18,057 nucleotides of DNA from STC-54 sp964504665 (GTDB lineage: Bacteria > Patescibacteriota > Microgenomatia > Daviesbacterales > UBA10151): contig CAZDEH010000018.1 in NCBI GenBank assembly GCA_964504665.1, positions 1 to 18,057 on the forward strand. The letters are read 5' to 3'. Positions 7,465-13,776 of the stretch are shown piece by piece. The notes under the pieces were generated by a model. It was not told where the DNA came from. It saw only the letters and a program-made list of their open reading frames with translations, and did no database searches. Each line of letters begins with the position of its first letter. The stretch's first letter is position 1. The translations under genes were made by a program, and so were the position numbers.

Positions 7465-7480
7465 CTCCAAAAAGGTAAAA

Positions 7481-8275
7481 TTAGGCTAACTTAAATAGTT
7501 TTCTGGCATTATCAAAAGTGGCGTTAGCCGTTTGTTCGAGGGAGAGATTTTTTATTTGGGCGATAGTTTTTACCACTTCTATCACATGAGCTGGCTCATT
7601 TCTTTGTCCTCTTAGTGGTTGAGGAGGAAGGAAAGGGCAATCTGTTTCGGTTAATATTTTATCCAGAGGAGTATCTTTAACAATCTCACAAAGTGCCTCG
7701 TTTTTGGGATAAGTAATAATACAGGAAAATGATAAATAAAAACCTAAAGCTATAGCTTTTTCTGCTGATTCCCTTGAACCAGTAAAACTATGGAATACAC
7801 CATTTACTCCTGAAAAATTAAAATCAAAAATATCCTCCCAGCTATCCCTACAATGGATTATTAGAGGTAAACTAAGCTTTTTGGCTAAGATAATTTGAGT
7901 CTGAAATAAAACTTTTTGAGCCTTTTTTTCTTGATCTGTAATTTGCCCTGCGCGTTTAAAATAGTCTAATCCACATTCACCAACTCCGACTACTTTTTGA
8001 GAGTTTGTCTGATAAATTTTTTCTAAGGCTTTCATTTTTAAAGGGATGGATTTGTCTGGATTTACCAAAGGAACATATTCCGGGTGGAGACCAATAGTGG
8101 AAAACATTTTAATTTGGTCATCACTTATTTGAACTGCTGCTTTGCTAGAATTAATACTTGGGCCAATATTGATAATAGTTGTCACCCCAGCTGCTTTTGC
8201 TCTCTTAATGACATCATTAAAATCAGGTTTAAACTGTTTAACATCTAAATGTGCATGAGTATCAATTAAATCCAT
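7481..8275 (-). CDS. tatD: TatD-family metal-dependent hydrolase (DNase)
   Basis: A 264-aa TIM-barrel amidohydrolase-superfamily protein of normal TatD length. Metal ligands are present: H7-A-H9 in THAHLD, E100 in GVGECGLDYF, H141 in IIHCRDSW, H162 in VFHSFTGS and D212 in LTETDCPFL. The C-terminal LPPQPLRGQRNEPAHV is the family signature. TatD proteins are Mg2+-dependent 3'-5' exonucleases linked to DNA repair and turnover in the cytoplasm. The gene follows pgeF on the same strand across a 140-nt spacer with inverted repeats and precedes the glycan operon by 35 nt. No convincing leaderless promoter was found. TATTAA 9 nt before the ATG is a poor match. Confidence 0.95.
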   Translation of the reverse strand: MDLIDTHAHLDVKQFKPDFNDVIKRAKAAGVTTIINIGPSINSSKAAVQISDDQIKMFSTIGLHPEYVPLVNPDKSIPLKMKALEKIYQTNSQKVVGVGECGLDYFKRAGQITDQEKKAQKVLFQTQIILAKKLSLPLIIHCRDSWEDIFDFNFSGVNGVFHSFTGSRESAEKAIALGFYLSFSCIITYPKNEALCEIVKDTPLDKILTETDCPFLPPQPLRGQRNEPAHVIEVVKTIAQIKNLSLEQTANATFDNARKLFKLA

Positions 8276-8314
8276 AGTTGATGGTTAATAGTTTAAAGTT
8301 TAAAGAGAAAAGTG

Positions 8315-8418
8315 TAAATGGTTTATATTTTAGCTGGAACAGTTTTGGTTACAAGATTCAGCATTAGATAATGAAGTTATCGCAAGCTTTGTTTATAGCG
8401 TATGTTTGTAACCATTTA
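8315..8418 (-). other. Overlapping inverted repeats between pgeF and tatD
   Basis: The segment 8406-8418 can pair in two exclusive ways. TTGTAACCA (8406-8414) is a perfect 9-bp complement of TGGTTACAA (8346-8354). AACCATTTA (8410-8418) is a perfect 9-bp complement of TAAATGGTT (8315-8323). On the minus-strand transcript the shared segment comes first and includes the pgeF stop codon. It could be an alternative-structure element in the tatD leader or simply repeat debris. Confidence 0.35.
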
Positions 8419-9057
8419 TAGTTTGAGTTTTAAGCCAAGGATTGTGGCAAAACGGAAATCTTCAGGTAGTTTTTCGTTTTCTGCCTGGCGGTGAGAAAAA
8501 TAATCCTTGTTCTCATAGGTGCATATTCTCGGATTATCTATATTTTTTTCTAAGATTCCACAAGCAATTAACTGATTTTTTGCTTCTTGCCAAATATCTA
8601 TTCTATAACAACATGGTCCGATAGAGGGACCAAATTGTATTATTAGATCTTTAGGATTAGAACCAAAATATTTCTTTAAACTTACGACTGTTTTTTTTAT
8701 AATTCCGTTTTCTAGTCCTTTAGCTCCAGCATGTATTAGAGCAATAGCATTATTTTTAACGTCAAAAAATGCAATTTGATTACAATCCGCAGCCTTGATC
8801 ATAAGATAAATACCTTGTTTATTAGTCACCAAACCGTCACCCTCTTTGATTTTAGTTACTACTTTATCTAATTTAATAATTTTTTTACCGTGTATTTGTT
8901 CAAGTTCAACTACATTTCGAGGGTCGATATTTAATGTATGAAAAAACTTTTCTTTATTTTTTATAGCCTGATTTATATCTCCCCGATAAATAGACATGTT
9001 TCCGTCAGAGACTTTAGAGGTGGCAAAAACAATTTTAGGGAAGTTCGTTATATGCAT
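8416..9057 (-). CDS. pgeF: YfiH/YlmD-type laccase-domain protein (purine nucleoside phosphorylase family)
   Basis: A 213-aa protein of the Cu-oxidase_4 (PF02578) family, whose members act on purine nucleosides and have been implicated in peptidoglycan editing. The metal-site residues are present in order: H56 in EQIHGK, C92 in AADCNQ and H109 in LIHAG. The supporting motif GPSIGPCCYR (143-152) is intact. One change stands out: the usual HAGWRG reads HAGAKG (109-114), so the Trp is Ala and the Arg is Lys. The C-terminus (FSHRQAENEKLPEDFRFATILGL) is normal. TATAAT (9085-9080) lies 22 nt before the ATG. The gene is divergent from the Nudix gene at 9120. Confidence 0.9.
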   Translation of the reverse strand: MHITNFPKIVFATSKVSDGNMSIYRGDINQAIKNKEKFFHTLNIDPRNVVELEQIHGKKIIKLDKVVTKIKEGDGLVTNKQGIYLMIKAADCNQIAFFDVKNNAIALIHAGAKGLENGIIKKTVVSLKKYFGSNPKDLIIQFGPSIGPCCYRIDIWQEAKNQLIACGILEKNIDNPRICTYENKDYFSHRQAENEKLPEDFRFATILGLKLKL

Positions 9058-9104
9058 ACTTAACTTAAGACCTTTGGATATTATATATTTTTCTTACAAC
9101 ATAG

Positions 9105-9110
9105 TAATAT
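9105..9110 (+). promoter_or_regulatory. -10 element of the Nudix gene
   Basis: TAATAT ends 9 nt before the ATG at 9120. No good -35 at 17 bp was seen. The region overlaps the upstream part of the divergent pgeF promoter. Confidence 0.3.
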
Positions 9111-9119
9111 GGTTTAGAT

Positions 9120-9533
9120 ATGACAAAAGATCAACTCCTTTTTATAGGACAAAAAGCTTTTATAGTCAAAGATGGAGAGATTCTTGTATTAACAGACCCC
9201 AAGTTTGGAGTTGATTTACCGGGAGGAAAAATCAAAGAAGAAGAAACTGATCTAATAGAATCTTTAAAAAGAGAGGTAAGAGAAGAAACAGAGTTAGTAA
9301 TTGAAGTTAAAGAGCCCTTTACAACTTGGATGGTTGAATTTTTTCCTGATCACAGAAATCAAGGTAAGGTTTTTTTAGTGGGATATAAATGTAAATATGT
9401 TTCAGGGGAAATAGTTTTAAGTGATGAGCATACAGAATATAAATGGGTTAATAAGAATAGTTATCATCAGTTACCAAGAAATGGACATTTTAAAGCAATA
9501 GAAAAATATTTTTCTTTAGCTGAAAATACTTAA
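9120..9533 (+). CDS. Nudix hydrolase with a variant Nudix box
   Basis: A 137-aa single-domain Nudix protein, the usual length for a small nucleoside-diphosphate-X hydrolase. The box runs from PGGKIKEEETD to LKREVREETEL (about residues 38-63). The catalytic REVREE core is intact. However, the spacing from the conserved Glu to RE is one residue longer than the GX5EX7REUXEEXGU consensus, and the final Gly is Glu (EETEL). Substrate cannot be predicted. The gene is divergent from pgeF. Its stop overlaps the convergent metG stop, both using the same TTAA at 9530-9533, with no terminator hairpin between them. Confidence 0.9.
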   Translation: MTKDQLLFIGQKAFIVKDGEILVLTDPKFGVDLPGGKIKEEETDLIESLKREVREETELVIEVKEPFTTWMVEFFPDHRNQGKVFLVGYKCKYVSGEIVLSDEHTEYKWVNKNSYHQLPRNGHFKAIEKYFSLAENT

Positions 9534-10945
9534 ATTCGGGGAAAAAGAGGAGGGCTTGATTTGATTTCTCCGGAAAATTGGGTTAAGATTTTTTCAGCTG
9601 TCTTTGGTAAAAAAGGTTGTAGGTTAAAAGCAATTTGTTGTATTCGGGCTACTAAATCTTCCAATATAGGTTTAACTTTTTCGGGTGATAGTTCCCAGGG
9701 TCTTGTTTCATTAATCTTTTTGTCCTCTTTTGAAATTTGTGACCAGATAAAGGTTAAAGTCTCATTAAATTTATAATTTTTGACTAAATCTACAACCTCT
9801 TTTGTTAACGTTAAATCCTTAGAAACAGTAGAAATTTTATTATTCTCACAAAGTTTAGCCACTCTGGCAACTAAATTGCCTAAACCATTAGCCAAATCTG
9901 CATTATAAGTTTCTTTAAATTTATCTTCCGAAAAATCACTATCTGTAAATGGTGAAATTTTAGCCAAACAATAATAGCGCAGAGCATCAGCTCCATATTT
10001 TTCTATTAGAGGGATAGGATCAAGTACATTACCTAAAGTTTTGGACATCTTTTGGCCGTTAACAGTGATATATTCATGAACAAAGAGTTCCTTTGGTAAT
10101 TTTAATTTTGCTGAAAGTAGAAAAGCTGGCCAATAAACTGCATGGAAACGGGTAATTCCTTTCCCAATTACATGTGCATCAGCTGGCCACCATTTTTGAT
10201 ATTTATCTGTATCAAAACCAAAGCCAATTCCACTTTGATAGATATTTAACGCATCAAACCAAACGTACATCCTCTGAGATGGATCATTTGGGACTGGAAC
10301 ACCCCAGTTTTTAGCTCTGGCGTTAGTTCGAGAAATGCTAATATCTTGGAGTGGCTTATTTAAAAAAGATATAATTTCATTTTTACGAGATTCCGGTGTA
10401 ATTTTGTATTCTCCGGAGCTAATAATTTTTATTAATTGGTTTTGGTATTTAGAAAGTTTAAAAAAATAATTTTCTTCCTCAACTTCTTCCAGCTTCTTGC
10501 CAGGATGTTCAAAACATTCGTAATTTTCATTCAATTCTTCTTTTACATAGAATGCTTCGCAACCGATGCAGTAAAGTCCTCTATAGTTTTTTTTATAAAT
10601 ATCTCCTTTACTCTCGCACAGCTCCCATAATTTTTGACTGGCTAAATAATGGTTTTGAGCACTTCCTTTTTGAAAAACATCAAAATTAATATTTAATTCT
10701 GCAGCTAATTTTTTAAAAAAATTAGCATGACGATCAACAAAAACCTGGGTATCCAGCTCCGCCTCTTCAGCTGCAGTGACATTTTTTAAAGCATTCTCAT
10801 CACTACCTGATAAAAATAAAATATCATCACCTAAAAGTTTGTGATAGCGACTAATAACATCTGCTTGAATGAATTCAAGGGCATGGCCAATATGAGGTTT
10901 AGCGTTGACATAAGGGATAGCAGTAGTGATATAAAATTTATTCAT
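9530..10945 (-). CDS. metG: Methionyl-tRNA synthetase
   Basis: A 471-aa class I synthetase that charges tRNA-Met. Visible elements are the N-terminal TTAIPYVNAKPHIGHALE (HIGH-type at residues 18-21), a connective insert with one zinc-type set (C126, C129, C144, H147), WFDALNIY, and GQKMSKTLGN (KMSKS-type, about 299-303). The anticodon-binding helical bundle is present, with NETRPWEL. The chain ends after it, so the C-terminal EMAP-II-like tRNA-binding domain of long MetGs is absent, as in many compact genomes. An upstream in-frame ATG at 10969 would add 8 residues. I prefer 10945 because TTGACA-17-TACAAT ends exactly 6 nt before it, and the upstream ATG lies inside that promoter's spacer. Confidence 0.95.
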   Translation of the reverse strand: MNKFYITTAIPYVNAKPHIGHALEFIQADVISRYHKLLGDDILFLSGSDENALKNVTAAEEAELDTQVFVDRHANFFKKLAAELNINFDVFQKGSAQNHYLASQKLWELCESKGDIYKKNYRGLYCIGCEAFYVKEELNENYECFEHPGKKLEEVEEENYFFKLSKYQNQLIKIISSGEYKITPESRKNEIISFLNKPLQDISISRTNARAKNWGVPVPNDPSQRMYVWFDALNIYQSGIGFGFDTDKYQKWWPADAHVIGKGITRFHAVYWPAFLLSAKLKLPKELFVHEYITVNGQKMSKTLGNVLDPIPLIEKYGADALRYYCLAKISPFTDSDFSEDKFKETYNADLANGLGNLVARVAKLCENNKISTVSKDLTLTKEVVDLVKNYKFNETLTFIWSQISKEDKKINETRPWELSPEKVKPILEDLVARIQQIAFNLQPFLPKTAEKILTQFSGEIKSSPPLFPRI

Positions 10946-10951
10946 GTTAGG

Positions 10952-10980
10952 ATTGTAACTTTTTGTCATAAAGCTGTCAA
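10952..10980 (-). promoter_or_regulatory. metG promoter, leaderless geometry
   Basis: On the minus strand: TTGACA (10980-10975), a 17-bp spacer, TACAAT (10957-10952), 6 nt, then ATG 10945. The first transcribed base should be at or next to the A of the start codon. Confidence 0.65.
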
Positions 10981-10984
10981 AATC

Positions 10985-11350
10985 TTAATGTTGTTTCCGC
11001 AGTTTTAAACTTTGAATTTTTGATTGTTGAAGTTGTTTTGGTTTTTTAAAGGAAGTTACTAAAAATATTACTCCGGAAATAGTTAAAACTGCAGAAATAA
11101 TATTTAACATCTCTAAAGACTTAAAAATTAGGAGTAAGGTTATCCCTAAACCAATAATTAAGCTTCTGATAAAAAAATTAACAAATATATTAATGATGCA
11201 AACTAATAATAAAAATAGGGGAATGAAAAAAAGTAGTAACTGAATAATTGTCGCCGAGGTAAGACTTTTTGGGGGCTGAATTTGCCAAAGGACAAAACTA
11301 AAAAAAACTGCCCAAAAAATTACAGGTACAAGTTTTTTAAAAATTAGCAT
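10985..11350 (-). CDS. Small hypothetical membrane protein (four helices)
   Basis: A 121-aa protein with four probable membrane helices: residues about 5-23, 33-57, 60-80 and 82-103. A basic, Gln/Lys-rich cytoplasmic tail ends LKLRKQH. I recall similar small proteins with the PPKSLTSA segment after helix 1 in Microgenomates genomes, but I cannot name a family. TAAAAT lies exactly 6 nt before the ATG. It ends just before the metG -35 element, so metG probably has its own promoter rather than relying on this gene. Function unknown. Confidence 0.75.
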   Translation of the reverse strand: MLIFKKLVPVIFWAVFFSFVLWQIQPPKSLTSATIIQLLLFFIPLFLLLVCIINIFVNFFIRSLIIGLGITLLLIFKSLEMLNIISAVLTISGVIFLVTSFKKPKQLQQSKIQSLKLRKQH

Positions 11351-11356
11351 GAATCA

Positions 11357-11362
11357 ATTTTA
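11357..11362 (-). promoter_or_regulatory. -10 element of the four-helix membrane protein gene
   Basis: Minus-strand TAAAAT followed by 6 nt and ATG 11350. The -35 at 17 bp (TTTAAT, 11385-11380) is weak. Confidence 0.4.
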
Positions 11363-11399
11363 ATCTTTTACTTTGATTGATTAAAGGTGTTAGTTGGTG

Positions 11400-11405
11400 T
11401 AGTAT
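11400..11405 (+). promoter_or_regulatory. -10 element of the two-helix membrane protein
   Basis: TAGTAT, 6 nt, ATG 11412. No -35 consensus was seen. Confidence 0.3.
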
Positions 11406-11411
11406 AAAATG

Positions 11412-11636
11412 ATGATTTCCAGTTTGGCTTATTTAATGTTTTTAGGAAAACCAGTAGTTTTTTATCTAGGAATCTTGACTTATTTACTGTTTTTATTTAC
11501 TGCCATCTTGGGCTACACTTATTTTAAAGGTAAGCCAATTTTACCTTTTATCTGGCATCCCCGTTTTGCGGCTGCTTCTTTAATTTTAGGAACCATTCAT
11601 GGTCTGCTTGGATTATCCAGCTACCTCCACTTTTAG
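11412..11636 (+). CDS. Small two-helix membrane protein, intact copy of a tandem pair
   Basis: A 74-aa protein (75 aa if the adjacent ATG at 11409 is used) with two hydrophobic helices joined by a short loop, YFKGKPILPFIWHPRF. I chose 11412 because the tandem paralogue at 11671 also starts with MISS, and TAGTAT (11400-11405) lies 6 nt before it. In 74-aa numbering, H49 and H63 are separated by 13 residues within or next to helix 2, the spacing of the haem-ligand His pairs of cytochrome b. With no other support this is only a hint. It is divergent from the four-helix gene. Function unknown. Confidence 0.7.
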   Translation: MISSLAYLMFLGKPVVFYLGILTYLLFLFTAILGYTYFKGKPILPFIWHPRFAAASLILGTIHGLLGLSSYLHF

Positions 11637-11658
11637 TTGCTTTTAATATTGCCAGATG

Positions 11659-11664
11659 TAAAAT
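11659..11664 (+). promoter_or_regulatory. -10 element of the truncated paralogue
   Basis: TAAAAT, 6 nt, ATG 11671, with TTGCTT 16 bp upstream at 11637-11642. The upstream gene ends at 11636. Confidence 0.35.
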
Positions 11665-11670
11665 ATATCT

Positions 11671-11838
11671 ATGATTTCCAGCTTTGCTTATATGATGATT
11701 TTAGGAAAGCCGCCTATCTTTTATATGGGAATTTTAACTTTTTCTTCAGTTGCCTGGACAGCTATTTTGCAGCAGCAATTTATCTGGGTATCTAATATCC
11801 AGAGACAATATATTTATTTTCCGAAAAAGAAAGTTTAG
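11671..11838 (+). CDS. Truncated tandem paralogue of the upstream two-helix membrane protein
   Basis: This 55-codon frame begins MISSFAYMMILGKPPIFYMG and matches the gene at 11412 through the first helix: MISSxAYxMxLGKPxxFYxGILT and a later TAIL. After that it diverges (QQQFIWVSNIQ...), losing the HPRF loop and the whole second helix. Its last 47 nt overlap the convergent wHTH-Nudix gene. A promoter is retained: TTGCTT (11637-11642), 16 bp, TAAAAT (11659-11664), 6 nt, ATG. So it may still make a one-helix peptide, or it may be a decaying duplicate. Both readings fit. Confidence 0.5.
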   Translation: MISSFAYMMILGKPPIFYMGILTFSSVAWTAILQQQFIWVSNIQRQYIYFPKKKV

Positions 11839-12484
11839 CTTTTTCTGCCATCTGAAGAGTTCCTTCTATCCCATCAAACAAATTAGGCAGTTTTCTAATT
11901 TCATCCTTTGTTAACCAAAGATTTCTTCCTCCTTCAAAGTTTTCTTGTAATACTCCTTTACAAATAGTACAACGGAAGGTGTAAAAATATTTATCCTCCA
12001 AAAGGTTATTATCTTTTGAATAATCCATCTTATGCTTTATACCAACTAATGTTACTTTGGCAGTAAATCCTGTTTCTTCTTGAAGCTCACGGGATGCTGC
12101 TTCTTCAATGGTTTCTCCCCAACGGATTTTACCTGTATGAAACCCATAAAATCCAAAATATGGTTGTTTGAGCCGTTGATGAATTAAGAATTCAACCTTA
12201 CCACCTCTTTTTCTAATACAAACAAGAAGTACTCCTATTTTAGCCTGTTTTTCCATAACTACTTTTTCAGTATCCATTCTATTGGCAAATTCCTTACCAG
12301 GAGTTGTTAGTTGGTAGTGTCCATTTAAATTTTTTTCAACTAAAGAAAGACTTAAAAGTTGATTAATATGGAAAGTAAAATGATCATTACTTAAATTAAG
12401 TTCTGAAAATTTTGCTTCTGTTTTAAAAAGAAGATCTCTTAAAATTAAAGCTTGGATTGGATGGATCTCCCCAGTTTTTTTCAT
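11792..12484 (-). CDS. Winged-helix/Nudix fusion protein, possible metabolite-sensing regulator
   Basis: A 230-aa two-domain protein. Residues about 8-75 look like a winged helix: a helical start, the recognition-type segment NDHFTFHINQLLSLSLVEK (33-51) and a wing-like GHYQLTTPGKEF (55-66). Residues about 80-215 are a Nudix domain with a perfect box from G118 to F140 (GKIRWGE, seven residues, RELQEETGF). NrtR regulators use Nudix plus winged helix in the reverse order, so a ligand-sensing regulator is plausible. An enzyme with an extra N-terminal domain is the alternative. It is divergent from the DinB-like gene, and a perfect palindrome lies between them. A weak -10 (TAAATT) lies 6 nt before the ATG. 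Confidence 0.8.
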   Translation of the reverse strand: MKKTGEIHPIQALILRDLLFKTEAKFSELNLSNDHFTFHINQLLSLSLVEKNLNGHYQLTTPGKEFANRMDTEKVVMEKQAKIGVLLVCIRKRGGKVEFLIHQRLKQPYFGFYGFHTGKIRWGETIEEAASRELQEETGFTAKVTLVGIKHKMDYSKDNNLLEDKYFYTFRCTICKGVLQENFEGGRNLWLTKDEIRKLPNLFDGIEGTLQMAEKAKLSFSENKYIVSGY

Positions 12485-12516
12485 AAGTATAATTTAAGCT
12501 ATTATTCAAAATATGT

Positions 12517-12538
12517 CTAGTAAAGTAAAGTTTACTAG
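12517..12538. promoter_or_regulatory. Palindromic operator candidate between the wHTH-Nudix and DinB-like genes
   Basis: CTAGTAAA, 6 nt, TTTACTAG is a perfect 8-bp inverted repeat. It spans about -42 to -21 relative to the predicted start of the DinB-like gene and so covers its -35 region. The arms and spacing fit a dimeric winged-helix repressor. The adjacent wHTH-Nudix protein is the obvious candidate ligand, by position only. Confidence 0.45.
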
Positions 12539-12546
12539 CTCTCTAC

Positions 12547-12552
12547 TATAAT
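12547..12552 (+). promoter_or_regulatory. -10 element of the DinB-like gene
   Basis: TATAAT, 6 nt, ATG 12559. The -35 region lies inside the palindrome and is a poor match. Confidence 0.5.
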
Positions 12553-12558
12553 TATGTT

Positions 12559-13071
12559 ATGGATTTATCAAAAGTAACAAACCCAGAAGCAAGAAAATTT
12601 ATTGATAGCTTTTTAGCCAATAGGGAAATTAATAAACAATTTTTTGAGCTTGTTCCTGAAGATAAATTTGATTTTAGGATGGTGGATACCCAAGATAGAA
12701 AATCTGATTCTCCAAGAGAAAGTCTAGCTCATCAAATTGATACAACTAGAGATAATATTAATGCTATTAAAACTGGAATATTAAAATTTGGTGTTGAGTA
12801 TGAAGATTTACCACACCCAGAAGATCTTATTAAAAATCAGCTTCTTGAGAAGTTAGAAGAATCAGAGATGGATTTGGTAGCTGTTTTAAGTGATCCAGAA
12901 ATTGGGAATAAAAAAGTTCAAGTCCCTTGGGGAGAAGAACCAATACCAGCTCTTTCATCAATTTGGGCACTAGATTCTCATGAAATTTTACATACTGGTT
13001 GGAATTTAGCTTTGATGGATAATCTAAATATCCCACGTTTCCCAGCACTTCAACAGATGTGGGGAGAGTAA
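12559..13071 (+). CDS. DinB-like four-helix metal-binding protein
   Basis: A 170-aa helical protein that fits the DinB/YfiT superfamily. One His is in helix 2 (H58 in SLAHQIDTTRDN), and an HxxxH pair is in a later helix (H141 and H145 in SHEILHTGWNLALMD). These form the usual three-His metal site. Some superfamily members are thiol-dependent transferases or isomerases, but most have no known reaction, so no substrate is assigned. Transcription probably starts at the ATG (TATAAT 6 nt upstream) and may be controlled through the palindrome at 12517-12538. The neighbouring divergent wHTH-Nudix gene suggests a shared response. Confidence 0.7.
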   Translation: MDLSKVTNPEARKFIDSFLANREINKQFFELVPEDKFDFRMVDTQDRKSDSPRESLAHQIDTTRDNINAIKTGILKFGVEYEDLPHPEDLIKNQLLEKLEESEMDLVAVLSDPEIGNKKVQVPWGEEPIPALSSIWALDSHEILHTGWNLALMDNLNIPRFPALQQMWGE

Positions 13072-13073
13072 TT

Positions 13074-13087
13074 TAAACTCCAACTAC
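13074..13087. repeat. 14-bp direct repeat, left copy
   Basis: TAAACTCCAACTAC is identical to 13774-13787, exactly 700 bp away. It lies just after the DinB-like stop codon. Read on the minus strand it encodes W-V-V-G-V-stop, matching the K-V-V-G-V-stop end of SbcC at the right copy. Confidence 0.6.
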
Positions 13088-13149
13088 CCATAAAATGGAT
13101 GTGCAAATTTTTTAGTGTGAGAATTTAACTATTTTAACAAGCAGCTTGG

Positions 13150-13158
13150 TGGTAGAAT
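13150..13158 (+). promoter_or_regulatory. Extended -10 promoter of the DUF5674-like gene
   Basis: TGG followed by TAGAAT gives an extended -10 (TGn plus hexamer), 7 nt before ATG 13166. No -35 consensus was seen, as is common with extended -10 promoters. Confidence 0.4.
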
Positions 13159-13165
13159 AGTTTTC

Positions 13166-13495
13166 ATGTTAATAATTATTAAAGATAAAGCTAGTGAGGA
13201 AACATTGAAGAAAGCTTCAAAGGACTTTGAGGGGTATGTCAAAGTAGTAGTGGACATTGAGAGAGAAATTTTAAGTGCTGGAGGACTCCGGCATTTTGAA
13301 GGAGAGAGGCTTCTACTAGAAGATGGCAGTCTGCAAAAGAATTTATGGGGTGGAGGGCTAGATCTTCAAACTAAAGAAATTGATTTTGATTCCATGATAA
13401 ATATTAGACCCAACCAAGGTAATACCAGCAGGGAAGTCCTGTCGGGAGAAATTAGAAAACAAATGGAAGAAATTATTAAGAATCTACTTTTATGA
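13166..13495 (+). CDS. DUF5674-like protein
   Basis: A 109-aa soluble protein matching my memory of the DUF5674 family, which is found in CPR and some cyanobacterial genomes. Recognisable parts are the N-terminal MLIIIKDKASEETLKK, VVVDIEREILSAGG, a LLLEDGSLQKNLWG segment and FDSMINIRPNQGN. The conserved NLWG and INIRPxQGN segments suggest a compact binding pocket, but no function is established to my knowledge. It is first of a two-gene unit: its TGA overlaps the next gene's ATG (ATGA). The pair is bracketed by the 14-bp direct repeats. Family assignment is from memory. Confidence 0.75.
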   Translation: MLIIIKDKASEETLKKASKDFEGYVKVVVDIEREILSAGGLRHFEGERLLLEDGSLQKNLWGGGLDLQTKEIDFDSMINIRPNQGNTSREVLSGEIRKQMEEIIKNLLL

Positions 13496-13776
13496 ATGCC
13501 CGGGAGCTGACCTTAAATATTGCTGTTAATTTGGGAAGGTTATCTAGGTGGGCAATGGAGGGTAAGTCTGCAAGACTGGACCAATTCTTAAAAGAGACAG
13601 AAGACTATGTTGATAAACTGGACAATACTCCTAAAAGTAAACAGTTTCAACCCACGTTTGATTTATTCCAAAAAAGTTTTATTAAGATAAAATCTCGTGT
13701 TAGTATGGATAAAGAGTGGGCGGAAGATACTCTTACCTGGGCCAATATTTTAACTCACAGAGCAAAGCTTGCCTAA
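13492..13776 (+). CDS. Small helical hypothetical protein, partner of the DUF5674-like gene
   Basis: A 94-aa all-helical, charged protein with no membrane segment and no metal motif. It reads as two or three amphipathic helices (about residues 4-24, 28-42 and 55-90). The ATGA overlap with the upstream stop and the lack of a Shine-Dalgarno sequence point to coupled translation. Its TAA (13774-13776) overlaps the convergent sbcC stop, and this junction contains the right copy of the direct repeat. I do not recognise the family. It may act with the DUF5674-like protein, by operon association only. Confidence 0.7.
   Translation: MNARELTLNIAVNLGRLSRWAMEGKSARLDQFLKETEDYVDKLDNTPKSKQFQPTFDLFQKSFIKIKSRVSMDKEWAEDTLTWANILTHRAKLA

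Noticed and set aside
8281..8367. 28-codon plus-strand frame in the tatD-pgeF spacer.
   Set aside because: No -10 near the ATG, no recognisable protein character, and it crosses the inverted repeats.
8346..8414. tRNA-like shape: a 9-bp terminal stem enclosing about 51 nt, with a GATAA/TTATC arm inside.
   Set aside because: The internal arm has a 5-nt loop, there is no D-arm or T-arm consensus (no GTTCGAATC-type loop), and the total is too short. Treated as inverted repeats.
489..13495. Possible UGA recoding, as in some CPR lineages.
   Set aside because: TGA acts as a stop at 489-491 and 13493-13495 in ATGA overlaps and at 3306-3308. No gene needs TGA read as sense.
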